From the NCBI RefSeq assembly GCF_003261585.1, contig NZ_POVU01000005.1, positions 124,001 to 188,000 of the forward strand: DNA of 64,000 nt, given 5' to 3'. Source of the DNA: Acinetobacter sp. MB5. Its GTDB lineage: Bacteria > Pseudomonadota > Gammaproteobacteria > Pseudomonadales > Moraxellaceae. The notes under the pieces were generated by a model, which did not search any database, had not been told where the DNA came from, and worked only from the letters and a program-made list of their open reading frames with translations. Positions 38,110 through 46,576 of this stretch are shown piece after piece (the stretch's first letter is position 1; every line of letters begins with the position of its first letter). Position numbers and translations under genes: made by a program.

Positions 38110-39175
38110 TACGGATATTATAAGTACATCATTAGAACAACCACAACAGCCAGAGTTTGTACAGGATCATCTGGAACAGCGCCATAACTTTTTATATGTC
38201 ATGTTTGTATTGGTGGCATTTGCATTAACATCCATTTGGATCATGCAAAATTCTGTGAATGCTTACTTTCAACAGACTTATCATCGGGACAGTCCATTTG
38301 CGGTGCTAGATCAGTTTAAAGTCTGGCATATCGGTGGAGAGATTGGTGATTATTTATATGGTCAAAATGAACAATATGATGAAAATGTTAATGCTGTAAA
38401 TAACAAGATGGTTGATGAATTTAACCAGAATTATGCTTACACACCTGAATATAAAGCAGTCGAAGCACGTCGTATACAACAAGAAAAAGCAAAACTGGCA
38501 CTGCTTGAAAAACAAAGAAGCAAACAGGAGCTTGATCAGCGTTTTATGCTCACTGGGCAAGATCAGGTCTTTTTTGCTGGTGACTCTTTAATGCAGGGTG
38601 TTGCACCACATGTACAAAAATACTTAGAAGATAAAGGCATTCAAACGGTCAATCTGAGTAAACAAAGTACGGGTTTGACCTATCCGAAATTTTTTGACTG
38701 GCCAAAAACCATTCGTGAGACTTTAAATAGTAATCATCATATTAAAGTCATGATTGTATTTTTAGGGCCAAATGACCCGTGGGACATTTTCGATTCAACC
38801 AAACATCATTGGTTAACGTTTAAATCGCCTGCATGGGAAGCTGAATACCGTGCGCGTATTGATAGCATTTTAAATGAAGCGAAAAAACACAATGTCAATG
38901 TGATGTGGTTGACTCCTCCGAATATGCATAAAGATCAGCTTAATCAGCAAATGATTTATCTAAATGAAGTCATTCGTAGTGAAGTGGAAAAAGCACATCA
39001 ATTTGTGGTGGATTCACGTCCTGTGATTGGTGGAAAAGACAATCATTTTGCTGAAACGATGAATACCCCCGATGGAAATATGAAGGTACGTAGTGCAGAT
39101 GGTATACATTTTACAGTTGAAGGACAGAAAATCATTGCTCACAATATTTTGCAGTACTTACATTTAGCAAATTAA
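38096..39175 (+). CDS. SGNH-fold acetyltransferase/esterase with membrane anchor, PatB-like (DUF459)
   Basis: Single-pass envelope protein: an N-terminal helix (about 30-55, FLYVMFVLVAFALTSIWIM), a charged linker with EARRIQQEKAKLALLEKQR, then an SGNH catalytic domain. Block I is FAGDSLMQ with S164, block III is FLGPNDPWD, and the Asp-His pair is D335 and H338 in DGIHFT. The S-to-D spacing (171) resembles that of Neisseria PatB (169). I start at ATG 38096 rather than 38066, giving a 14-base overlap with the MBOAT gene. The role would be to transfer acetyl groups delivered by the MBOAT protein to peptidoglycan in the periplasm (inference from context). Confidence 0.78.
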   Translation: MQTSDTDIISTSLEQPQQPEFVQDHLEQRHNFLYVMFVLVAFALTSIWIMQNSVNAYFQQTYHRDSPFAVLDQFKVWHIGGEIGDYLYGQNEQYDENVNAVNNKMVDEFNQNYAYTPEYKAVEARRIQQEKAKLALLEKQRSKQELDQRFMLTGQDQVFFAGDSLMQGVAPHVQKYLEDKGIQTVNLSKQSTGLTYPKFFDWPKTIRETLNSNHHIKVMIVFLGPNDPWDIFDSTKHHWLTFKSPAWEAEYRARIDSILNEAKKHNVNVMWLTPPNMHKDQLNQQMIYLNEVIRSEVEKAHQFVVDSRPVIGGKDNHFAETMNTPDGNMKVRSADGIHFTVEGQKIIAHNILQYLHLAN

Positions 39176-39186
39176 GCGACTTTTAA

Positions 39187-40467
39187 ATGAAAATGAAAGA
39201 ATTAAAACGATGCAGCCTGTTTTGGGCTGCATCGATGATCAGTATTTCTGCATTTGCAGGCAATCTCTCCAATTTCCAAGAACCAAATACATCTCAATTG
39301 GTCAAAAGTATTGAACAACATCGGCTTAATGTCGTTCAATTCGGCGACTCACATACCGCAGCAGACTATATGAGTAATGCGCTCAGAACGACACTACAAA
39401 ATAATCTGGGAAATGGTGGCATGGGCTGGGGAATGCCGATGTACTTTTCAGGTCAGCGCCTAACACGTTTTGGTTATGACAATACCAACTGGCAGCCGAT
39501 TTCTATTCGTACGCAAGCCAATGAAAATTACACTTTGGGTGGGCTCATTGCTCGGCCAGAATCGGATGGTGCAACATTAACCATTAAGGCGAAACAACAA
39601 GAGCAACTGCAAGAAATTACGGTGAGCATTCGGCAAGGTGCTGAAGATAGTGATTTTCAAGGTGTGGATAGTCGCGGAGAGCATTTTCATTTAAGTGCGC
39701 CTGTTAAAGACAACACTTGGCAATTACAAACCTTCAAAGCACGTTTACCTTTTACCATTACAGCACCACATAATCCTCAATCAGCCCTGGGAGGATGGTG
39801 GGCAAAAAATGCAACAGGTTCAGGTGCGGTAGTTTCTGCACTGGGAATTAATGGTGCACAGTTACAGTCTTGGAGTAACTGGAATCCTGTTTGGAAAAAG
39901 CAACTTGGCAAGCTTAAATTTGACTTGATCATTTTGGCTTATGGAACAAATGAAGCTTATAGCTATCATGATCTAGAACAAGAAAAACAGATTTTACTGA
40001 GCCGAATTCATGATATTCGGGAAGTGTCACCTTCGAGTGCAATTTTAATTGTTTCAGCACCTGAAAGTTTGAAAGACAAATCTGGAGAATGCGGTGTTCG
40101 TCCATCGCAACTTACAGCTTTTCAAGCCATGCAACGTGAAGTTGCCAGTCAAGCGCATACTTTATTTTGGGATTGGCAAGAGGCAATGGGTGGAAACTGT
40201 AGCATGAAAGGCTGGATGGCTCGTGGGGATGCGGCACGAGATGGTGTGCATTTCTCAGCTTCTGGCTATACCAAATTGGGGGATAGGCTTGCCAATGACA
40301 TTTTAGCCCTCGCATCTGCTGGATCTAAAGTTTCAATGACCAAACAGGTTGACTCCCATTCTTCAACCAAGCCAGTACTGGTTGCGAGTAGTCAGAATCA
40401 GACAGCGGGTTTTGCAAGTATTTGTGGGATTGATGAAGGCGATAACAGTTGTAAAGTGATTCATTAA
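39187..40467 (+). CDS. Exported SGNH hydrolase, O-acetylpeptidoglycan esterase (Ape1)-like
   Basis: A 426-residue exported protein with a signal peptide (about 1-24, LFWAASMISISAFA). The SGNH residues are S55 in FGDSHTAAD, the block GTNEA near 260, and D352/H355 in DGVHF. Between blocks lies a large insertion with carbohydrate-module-like beta structure (about 95-215). This layout and the S-to-D spacing of 297 match Neisseria Ape1 (286), an esterase removing O-acetyl from muramic acid. It begins 11 bases after the PatB-like gene. The combination of transferase pair and esterase argues for regulated O-acetylation of peptidoglycan. Confidence 0.75.
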   Translation: MKMKELKRCSLFWAASMISISAFAGNLSNFQEPNTSQLVKSIEQHRLNVVQFGDSHTAADYMSNALRTTLQNNLGNGGMGWGMPMYFSGQRLTRFGYDNTNWQPISIRTQANENYTLGGLIARPESDGATLTIKAKQQEQLQEITVSIRQGAEDSDFQGVDSRGEHFHLSAPVKDNTWQLQTFKARLPFTITAPHNPQSALGGWWAKNATGSGAVVSALGINGAQLQSWSNWNPVWKKQLGKLKFDLIILAYGTNEAYSYHDLEQEKQILLSRIHDIREVSPSSAILIVSAPESLKDKSGECGVRPSQLTAFQAMQREVASQAHTLFWDWQEAMGGNCSMKGWMARGDAARDGVHFSASGYTKLGDRLANDILALASAGSKVSMTKQVDSHSSTKPVLVASSQNQTAGFASICGIDEGDNSCKVIH

Positions 40468-40473
40468 TTCATA

Positions 40474-40507
40474 AAAAAACCTACGATACAAATCGTAGGT
40501 TTTTTTT
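40474..40507. terminator. Bidirectional terminator between the Ape1-like gene and uspA-type gene
   Basis: AAAAAACCTACGAT and ATCGTAGGTTTTTT form a perfect 14-base stem around an ACAA loop, between convergent genes. Confidence 0.92.
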
Positions 40508-40514
40508 GAAAATT

Positions 40515-40958
40515 TTACTTGTGTACAACAAGTACAGGTACAGTACCTTCACTTAAAATTGCTTGAGTCACGCTACCTAAGAATAGTTTTTTAATTCCTT
40601 TACGGCCATGTGAACCAATAACAATCAGATCTGCACCAAGTTCACCAACTGCTTCTACAATTACTTTATGTACAGCTTGCCCTTCAAGAATTTGAGTATC
40701 GGCAGTAACACCTTCTTGAGCAAACAGTGATTTTGCCTGTTCAAGAATTTCCTGAATTTCTTCTTTTGCTTTAACCACATAATCATTAATAAATTGATCT
40801 GTGTTCACAAACTCAACAGCCACGAAAGGATCTACGGCTAAAACGCAGACTGCTGTGACTTTACTATTGAATGCTTTCGCAATTGAAGCTGCTTGTTTAA
40901 CTGCTGCTAACGAAGTTTCTGAACCATCAACTGGCACTAAAATATGTTGGTAAGCCAT
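40515..40958 (-). CDS. Universal stress protein, UspA family
   Basis: A 147-residue cytoplasmic protein of the UspA fold. It begins AYQHILVPVDGSETSLAAV and has the ATP-binding pattern GSHGRKGIKKLFLGSVTQAI near the C-terminus, so it should bind ATP. Members are induced by stationary phase and stress and act on resistance by unclear means. It has its own terminator and a 315-base upstream region. Confidence 0.92.
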   Translation of the reverse strand: MAYQHILVPVDGSETSLAAVKQAASIAKAFNSKVTAVCVLAVDPFVAVEFVNTDQFINDYVVKAKEEIQEILEQAKSLFAQEGVTADTQILEGQAVHKVIVEAVGELGADLIVIGSHGRKGIKKLFLGSVTQAILSEGTVPVLVVHK

Positions 40959-41273
40959 TTTAAATTACTCCTAAGCTGTCCTTAGACACTGGATACTTTT
41001 GTTAAATTTTGCTCGTTGTTAAGTCAAAGTGTCTTATCTGTACGAATTTCTAGTTATGTTTGATATCTAAGTCCTATAAAACTAGAATTTTTAATCTAAG
41101 AGCACATAGCTTTAGGCTAGCATATTTTATAACCATAAAAAAAGGTGGGATTTCTTGTTTTCATGAATAAAATCTATGCTAACACTTAGAAATATCGGGG
41201 AAATTGACTTTGGTTTCATCTTTCTTTCATATAGCAAAGTCCATAATACCGATCATTTTTAAAGAGAACCGTC
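40959..41273. other. Intergenic region upstream of the UspA-type gene and the 76-residue gene
   Basis: About 315 bases, A+T rich. An inverted pair GACTTTG (41206-41212) and CAAAGTC (41235-41241) with a 22-base spacer lies 33 bases before the small gene. AAAGAG at about 41262 could be its ribosome-binding site. No other gene is seen. Confidence 0.45.
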
Positions 41274-41504
41274 ATGGATAGTAAATCTGACATTCAAAAT
41301 TTAAATAAATTAATCGAAGAATGTATAACTAAACAAAAAAAGCCTGAGAAAATTTTAATTGGATATAAAATGTATGCGGAGCTTATGAATGATCGTCAAT
41401 TTATGCAAGAAGTGGTTGGATCTGCAATGAATCCCAATAAACGTAAGTATAAGAATATCAAAATTAAAGTCACTCAAGATGCAAATCAGCTAGAAATTGT
41501 TTAA
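41274..41504 (+). CDS. Small protein of unknown function
   Basis: A 76-residue soluble protein, lysine rich, with a helical N-terminal half (IQNLNKLIEECITKQKKP) and a compact C-terminal part ending IKIKVTQDANQLEIV. No signal peptide or membrane helix. Not recognised. AAAGAGA lies about eight bases before the ATG, which supports translation. It is monocistronic, between the UspA-type gene and the DUF2798 gene. Confidence 0.55.
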   Translation: MDSKSDIQNLNKLIEECITKQKKPEKILIGYKMYAELMNDRQFMQEVVGSAMNPNKRKYKNIKIKVTQDANQLEIV

Positions 41505-41637
41505 CTAATTACAGGTGTGTGGTCGAAAATTTAGAAAGATGAAAGCTACACACCTAAATTACTACAAAGTTAGTTGCTAATAGTAAACATAAAATCAAAA
41601 CACTGAAGATACATCTAATCATTAGAAATAATAACGA

Positions 41638-41895
41638 TTACTCATAAGTTACATAGCATAGAAATTTTCTGACGATTGGAGCAAAAATCAAAATCAATGG
41701 AAACGCAATCATCCATGATAATGGCCAGTTTGAAAGCCACTTAAGTAAGAAGCCATTATGTATACCTTGGCTTCTTGCCAAGTTGAAAAAAGAAAGTGTT
41801 CCACTCATGAGACCAGATAGGATCAAAGGCAGAATCCAAGAAATATGCCTGACATGAATCTTTGGGAAAAATTTAATTAGGGTATGGAATATCAT
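41638..41895 (-). CDS. DUF2798-family small membrane protein
   Basis: The C-terminal part reads as DUF2798: two hydrophobic helices, ILPLILSGLMSGTLSFFNLA and WPLSWMIAFPLILIFAPIVR. The frame is open to 42072, but the N-terminal 59 residues look like untranslated sequence (Cys- and Tyr-rich, no Shine-Dalgarno). ATG at 41895 with GGTGG upstream gives an 85-residue protein of normal family size. The function of the family is unknown. It is downstream of the LysR gene in the same direction. Confidence 0.7.
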   Translation of the reverse strand: MIFHTLIKFFPKIHVRHISWILPLILSGLMSGTLSFFNLARSQGIHNGFLLKWLSNWPLSWMIAFPLILIFAPIVRKFLCYVTYE

Positions 41896-42076
41896 AAGTC
41901 CACCGAGCTTTAAAAAAACACTTACTATTCTCGGCATAAGATATGATTTGCATCTGCATAAATAAAATTTATTTAAATAATTTAAAGCATTGATTAAATG
42001 AATACAATTTTTTGATTCAGACAAAAACCAGCATTCAATATAAAGATGCAATCGTGAGTATTGCATCAACATAAGT

Positions 42077-42979
42077 TTATAGATCTGTAAATAAATTTTT
42101 GATCAGAGATGCGAGCCAGATATGTGCTGGGTCATAATGTATTTTTTCCTGCCAAAAAATAGAGACATCCACCTCGGGAACTTGGATTGGCAGAGTTGCG
42201 GTTGTCAAATTATGACTTTGAATCAACTGCTTAGCGACTTGTAAATGTGTTGTCATAATCATATTGGTGTTTGCCAGAATATGTGGCAATGCAATAATGT
42301 TTGATGTTTTAAGTAAAATATTGGCGTTATTTTTTTCTAAATAATCTTCAATGGTTTTATGGCTTTGGCTAGATGTTGAGATCACAACATGGTCTGCTTG
42401 CAAGTATGTTTTTAGATCTATATCAGCATTTAAAATCGGATGGTCTTTTCTTAACAAGATTGCGAATTTTTCAGTGATTAATTTTGTTGAACGAATGCCT
42501 TGTCCATTTAATTTGTTTAGATTTCCTATCGCAAAATCAAGCTGTCCATCAGAGAGCTGTGAATAAATTTGATCAAAACTTAATGTAACCGCCTCAATTT
42601 TGATATGCGGCCCCTGTGTTTTTAACTGTTCAAATAATTTGGGTAAAAACGTAAATTGTCCCAAGTCTGACATGTGGATTCTAAAGGTTTGATCTGACTC
42701 TAATGGATCAAAAATGGATTTGTATTCAATAACTTCTTTAGATAAAGATAAAATATTGTCAATGTTTTGAGCAATCGAAAGTGCAAAAGGCGTTGGCTCC
42801 ATTCCTGTTTTGGTCTGAACAAATAACGGATCTCCCAACAAATCTCTTAAGCGTCTCAAGGCATTGCTCATTGCAGGTTGGGTAATACCATATAGATCTG
42901 CCGCAGCAGAAACACTCCGAGTTTTTAAAATTGCCTGAAATGCACCAAAGAGATTTAAATCCACTCTATAGATATTCAT
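42077..42979 (-). CDS. LysR-family regulator of the meta-cleavage cluster
   Basis: A 300-residue LysR protein with the helix-turn-helix at about 18-60 (SVSAAADLYGITQPAMSNAL) and the effector domain from 90 on. It lies head to head with an eight-gene catabolic cluster, 158 bases apart, so it is the likely activator responding to the pathway substrate or an intermediate. Its N-terminus MNIYRVDLNLFGAFQAIL resembles the NodD/NahR-type clade, which also controls aromatic catabolism. The inducer is unknown. Confidence 0.87.
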   Translation of the reverse strand: MNIYRVDLNLFGAFQAILKTRSVSAAADLYGITQPAMSNALRRLRDLLGDPLFVQTKTGMEPTPFALSIAQNIDNILSLSKEVIEYKSIFDPLESDQTFRIHMSDLGQFTFLPKLFEQLKTQGPHIKIEAVTLSFDQIYSQLSDGQLDFAIGNLNKLNGQGIRSTKLITEKFAILLRKDHPILNADIDLKTYLQADHVVISTSSQSHKTIEDYLEKNNANILLKTSNIIALPHILANTNMIMTTHLQVAKQLIQSHNLTTATLPIQVPEVDVSIFWQEKIHYDPAHIWLASLIKNLFTDL

Positions 42980-43137
42980 AAAATCAATCCATTGAATTAT
43001 TAAAATAAATTAGTTTTATAGCATGAAACATCCTAAATTAAAAAAAATGGAAAGAAAAGCAATTTAATAATGCTCAATAAGATATTGAATAAAAATATCT
43101 TTTTTTTAAAAGAAAGCTTTTATTTAATTTAGGAAGA

Positions 43138-44055
43138 ATGATTGTGAGTTCAAAATTAATTGAAAGTGTGCGAAGTGTTTCGCTCGATGTTCCTGATATT
43201 GCGAAAGCCAAAACGTTCTATACACAGGTTTGGAATCTTAATGTCATTGATGAAAATGAGCATGCCATATTTCTGACAGGCTCAGGGCAAGATCACCATT
43301 TACTGGCCTTGTATCAAGCTGAAAAGCTGGCCATTCGGGACGTTACACTCCGTGTAAAAAATCAGGATGCGTTTAAAACGATTCAGGTTTTAGCAGAAAA
43401 AGCACAAGGTCGGGTGCTCACAGACGTTGAAAAATCGACAGATCCCGCAGGCGGAAGCCAGCTTGTGATTGCAGATCCTCAAGGGCGAATTTACCGCTTG
43501 GTTTATGGTGATCAGTTAAAGCCAATCACTGAACCTGTTGCTGATCAGCCAATTCGTTTAGCGCATGTTGTTTTAAATAGTGCTGAGGTGGATTTGGCCC
43601 AGCAATTCATTACAGATGTTCTGGATTTTAAATTATCAGACCGTACCAAAATTATGGCGTTCATGAACTGTAACCGTGACCATCATAGTATTGCTTTTGG
43701 TGATACAGATAATAATGCATTGAATCATATTGCTTTTTTAATGAAGGATGTTGATTCGGTAATGCGTGGTGCAGGACGTATGAAGGATGCAAACCATGCT
43801 GTTGAATGGGGGCCTGGTCGACATGGTCCAGGCGATAATGTTTTTAACTACTTTATCGGCCCATTTGGTGAAGTCATTGAATATACAGCAGAAGTTGAAC
43901 AAATTGATGATACCTATGTGACGGGATATCCAGAAAACTGGACATGGCCTAAAGGCCGAACAGATCAATGGGGTATGACTCAGCAGCCATCAGCAAATCT
44001 TAAAGAAGCACAGAAAAAAACTTTTTTTATACCAGTTCAGGGAGAGAATGAATGA
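43138..44055 (+). CDS. Two-domain VOC extradiol dioxygenase
   Basis: Ring-cleaving type I extradiol dioxygenase of the catechol 2,3-dioxygenase/BphC fold: two vicinal oxygen chelate modules (about 9-125 and 138-255). The Fe(II) ligands can be placed at H143 (LAHVVLN), H197 (LNHIAF) and E248 (VIEYTAE), with second-sphere H182 and H183 (RDHHSIAF) as in catalytic members. A GTG at 43144 is an alternative start, because AGGAAG (43131-43136) is at seven bases from it but touches the ATG at 43138. It overlaps the next gene by four bases. The substrate is probably a catechol-type diol made by the FAD hydroxylase; identity unknown. Confidence 0.85.
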   Translation: MIVSSKLIESVRSVSLDVPDIAKAKTFYTQVWNLNVIDENEHAIFLTGSGQDHHLLALYQAEKLAIRDVTLRVKNQDAFKTIQVLAEKAQGRVLTDVEKSTDPAGGSQLVIADPQGRIYRLVYGDQLKPITEPVADQPIRLAHVVLNSAEVDLAQQFITDVLDFKLSDRTKIMAFMNCNRDHHSIAFGDTDNNALNHIAFLMKDVDSVMRGAGRMKDANHAVEWGPGRHGPGDNVFNYFIGPFGEVIEYTAEVEQIDDTYVTGYPENWTWPKGRTDQWGMTQQPSANLKEAQKKTFFIPVQGENE

Positions 44056-44915
44056 AATTAGCCACTTATATCCGTAATAACGAAGCACGTCTTGGTCTTG
44101 TTGTTGAAAATAACCTGATTGATTTTAATGATGCACAACCACAAGTTCCAAGTGATCTTTTAAGTGCGCTCGCGGACGGGGTGGATTTGGCAGCCGCCGC
44201 AGAAAAAGCAGTACAGGCAAATACCATTCGAGTTCCTGTCAATGAACTGAAATTTGCGCCATTAATTCCTGCGCCAAGCAAAGTGATTTGTTTAGGTCTG
44301 AACTATTTTGACCATGCCAAAGAAGGTGGGCGTGAAAAACCAGATTATCCATGGTTTTTCTTTCGCGGTAAAACCTCATTGGTTGCAGCTAACGAGCCTG
44401 CCATTTTACCGAAAGTCTCTGAACGATTTGATTATGAAGCTGAACTGGCGGTTGTGATAGGTCAAGCTGTACCACGACATGTAAGCCAAAAAGATGCGTT
44501 GGATTATGTTTTTGGATATAGCTGTTTCAATGATATGTCTGTGCGTGATTATCAGAAACGTACACCGCAATGGACGATTGGTAAAAACTTTGACTTAACA
44601 GGTGGTTTTGGGCCTTATCTTGTCACCGCGGATGAGTTACCACACGGCGCTAAGGATTTGAAAATTCAATGTATTTTGAATGGTCAAGTCATGCAGTCTG
44701 CAACCACGACAGACATGATTTGGTCTGTTGCTGAAACGATCAGTCTGCTTTCTGAATGTTTAACTTTAGAAGCGGGTGATGTGATTGTGATGGGAACACC
44801 TGCGGGCGTGGGACAGTCTCGTCAACCACCAGTCTGGATGAAACATGGCGATACTGTTGAAATTGTGATTGAGAAAATTGGCACATTAACCAATCCAATT
44901 CAGGCAGAGGGTTAA
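44052..44915 (+). CDS. Fumarylacetoacetate hydrolase-family protein
   Basis: Cytoplasmic metal-dependent hydrolase or hydratase/decarboxylase acting on ring-cleavage products. The 287-residue protein has the family blocks LGLNYFDHAKE (from 81), DYEAELAVVIG with metal ligands E129 and E131, and NDMSVRD with D161. C-C bond hydrolases and 2-oxo-hept-3-ene-dioate handling enzymes of meta pathways share this fold. It is coupled to the dioxygenase by an ATGA overlap, with GGAGAG five bases before the ATG, so the two should act in sequence. Confidence 0.85.
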   Translation: MKLATYIRNNEARLGLVVENNLIDFNDAQPQVPSDLLSALADGVDLAAAAEKAVQANTIRVPVNELKFAPLIPAPSKVICLGLNYFDHAKEGGREKPDYPWFFFRGKTSLVAANEPAILPKVSERFDYEAELAVVIGQAVPRHVSQKDALDYVFGYSCFNDMSVRDYQKRTPQWTIGKNFDLTGGFGPYLVTADELPHGAKDLKIQCILNGQVMQSATTTDMIWSVAETISLLSECLTLEAGDVIVMGTPAGVGQSRQPPVWMKHGDTVEIVIEKIGTLTNPIQAEG

Positions 44916-44919
44916 GCCT

Positions 44920-46485
44920 ATGGCTGATCATCAGATTTATGATGTTGCAATTGTTGGCTATGGCCCATCTGGTGCAATCGCAGCATGTATCTTAGGGCAG
45001 GCAGGTCTTCAGGTATATGTCTGCGATAAAGATCGAGATGTTTATGACAAGCCAAGAGCGATTGCACTGGATCATGAAATTTTAAGGGTTTTTCAAAATA
45101 TTGATATTATTGATGATATTTTACCATTTTGTGAGCCATTTACAGATTCCTGTTATTTCGGTGCAGAAGGACAACTCATTCGTCAGTTGACCATGGTCGA
45201 TAAACCATACCCTTTAGGTTATGTTCCTTCGATTGTTTTTACCCAACCTGCTGTAGAGCGTGTGATTCGTGAAAAGGTCGGTCATTTAAAAAATATTACC
45301 GTCCAGTTGGAAACGAGATTAGTTGATTTAAAACAGAAAGCAGACACAGCCGATTTGACTGTAGAACATGCGACTGGAGAACATTCAACGATCCGTGCGC
45401 GTTATGTCATTGGTTGTGATGGTGCTTCAAGTACCATTCGAAAATTGCTCGATATTAAACTCGAAGATTTGGGTTTTAACGAACCTTGGTTGGTTGTCGA
45501 TGTACAGGTTAATGAAAAAGGTTTGGCCAAACTGCCAAAAACCAGCGTGCAGTACTGTGAGCCAGAACGCCCTGCAACTTTTGTGATTGGGCCAGGGAAC
45601 CATCGTCGTTGGGAAATTAGCCTAAAGCCAGAAGAAGACCCTGTTTATCAGGCAACGCCTGAAGGCACATGGAAGCTATTGCAGCGTTGGATTACACCTG
45701 AAGATGCCACTTTGTGGCGTCAAGCCAGCTATAACTTCCACGCACTGGTTGCTGAAAAGTGGCGGGATGGACGTGTGTTCTTAGCGGGTGATGCAGCACA
45801 CCAACAACCGCCTTTTTTGGGACAAGGCATGTGTCAGGGTGTCCGTGATGTCGTGAATTTGTCTTGGAAATTAAAAACAGTCCTGACCCAGCAGTTGAAT
45901 CAGAATGCGAGTGAGGCACTTTTAAATAGCTATGGACTTGAGCGTAAAGAACACGTTTGCCAGCTGACCACCACCATTAAAAAAATTGGCGAAGTAATAT
46001 GCGAACGTGATGTCAATCAAGCAAAACTAAGAGACAAAACACTCTTGGATGACAATAATGGGGTCGTTAAACCCGTTGCCAGACAAGATATTTTACCGTA
46101 TTTGTCAAAAGGATTAGTCACGGAAACTGAAGGGCGTGGTCGAATTTTCCCACAGCCTGTAGTTGCTCAGAATGAGCAAGAAATCCTGATGGATCGTATT
46201 TTGCAAAATGGCTGGAAAGTCTTTGTGGATGCGAAAATACAAATTAAGGAAGACGTGCTGGATCATTTTATTTTGCCGATTCAACTGATCCAGATTGAAA
46301 AGAATTTGCAAGAAAAAGATCCACTTGTTGCGAACTGGTTTAAAGAGTTTGCTGTACATGCTGCGATTGTACGACCTGACCATTATGTCTACGCCACAGC
46401 AAAAAATTCTGAAGACTTATATACACAGTTTGAGCAGCTCGTTCGGGATTTAGGTTTAACCACTCGTTTGTCTGAAGCATCTTAA
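44920..46485 (+). CDS. FAD-dependent aromatic hydroxylase, MhpA-like
   Basis: Class A flavoprotein monooxygenase that hydroxylates a phenolic ring with NAD(P)H and oxygen. The FAD motif VAIVGYGPSG is at 9-18, the DG motif GCDGASSTIRK (about 165-175), and GDAAH at 290-294, followed by QQPPFLGQG as in MhpA-type (3-(3-hydroxyphenyl)propionate) hydroxylases. At 521 residues it is slightly shorter than E. coli MhpA (554). It starts five bases after the FAH gene. It would supply the diol for the dioxygenase; the true substrate is not known. Confidence 0.85.
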   Translation: MADHQIYDVAIVGYGPSGAIAACILGQAGLQVYVCDKDRDVYDKPRAIALDHEILRVFQNIDIIDDILPFCEPFTDSCYFGAEGQLIRQLTMVDKPYPLGYVPSIVFTQPAVERVIREKVGHLKNITVQLETRLVDLKQKADTADLTVEHATGEHSTIRARYVIGCDGASSTIRKLLDIKLEDLGFNEPWLVVDVQVNEKGLAKLPKTSVQYCEPERPATFVIGPGNHRRWEISLKPEEDPVYQATPEGTWKLLQRWITPEDATLWRQASYNFHALVAEKWRDGRVFLAGDAAHQQPPFLGQGMCQGVRDVVNLSWKLKTVLTQQLNQNASEALLNSYGLERKEHVCQLTTTIKKIGEVICERDVNQAKLRDKTLLDDNNGVVKPVARQDILPYLSKGLVTETEGRGRIFPQPVVAQNEQEILMDRILQNGWKVFVDAKIQIKEDVLDHFILPIQLIQIEKNLQEKDPLVANWFKEFAVHAAIVRPDHYVYATAKNSEDLYTQFEQLVRDLGLTTRLSEAS

Positions 46486-46576
46486 ATTTTAAGGTGTTTC
46501 ATTCCTCATACATGTCAGCATGATTGAAGAATAAAAAGTAAACCAAAGGATGAATGGTATTTAAAAGGAGTAAGTG

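Noticed and set aside
41896..42072. N-terminal extension of the DUF2798 protein
   Set aside because: No Shine-Dalgarno and composition unlike the family; ATG at 41895 with GGTGG gives the normal size.
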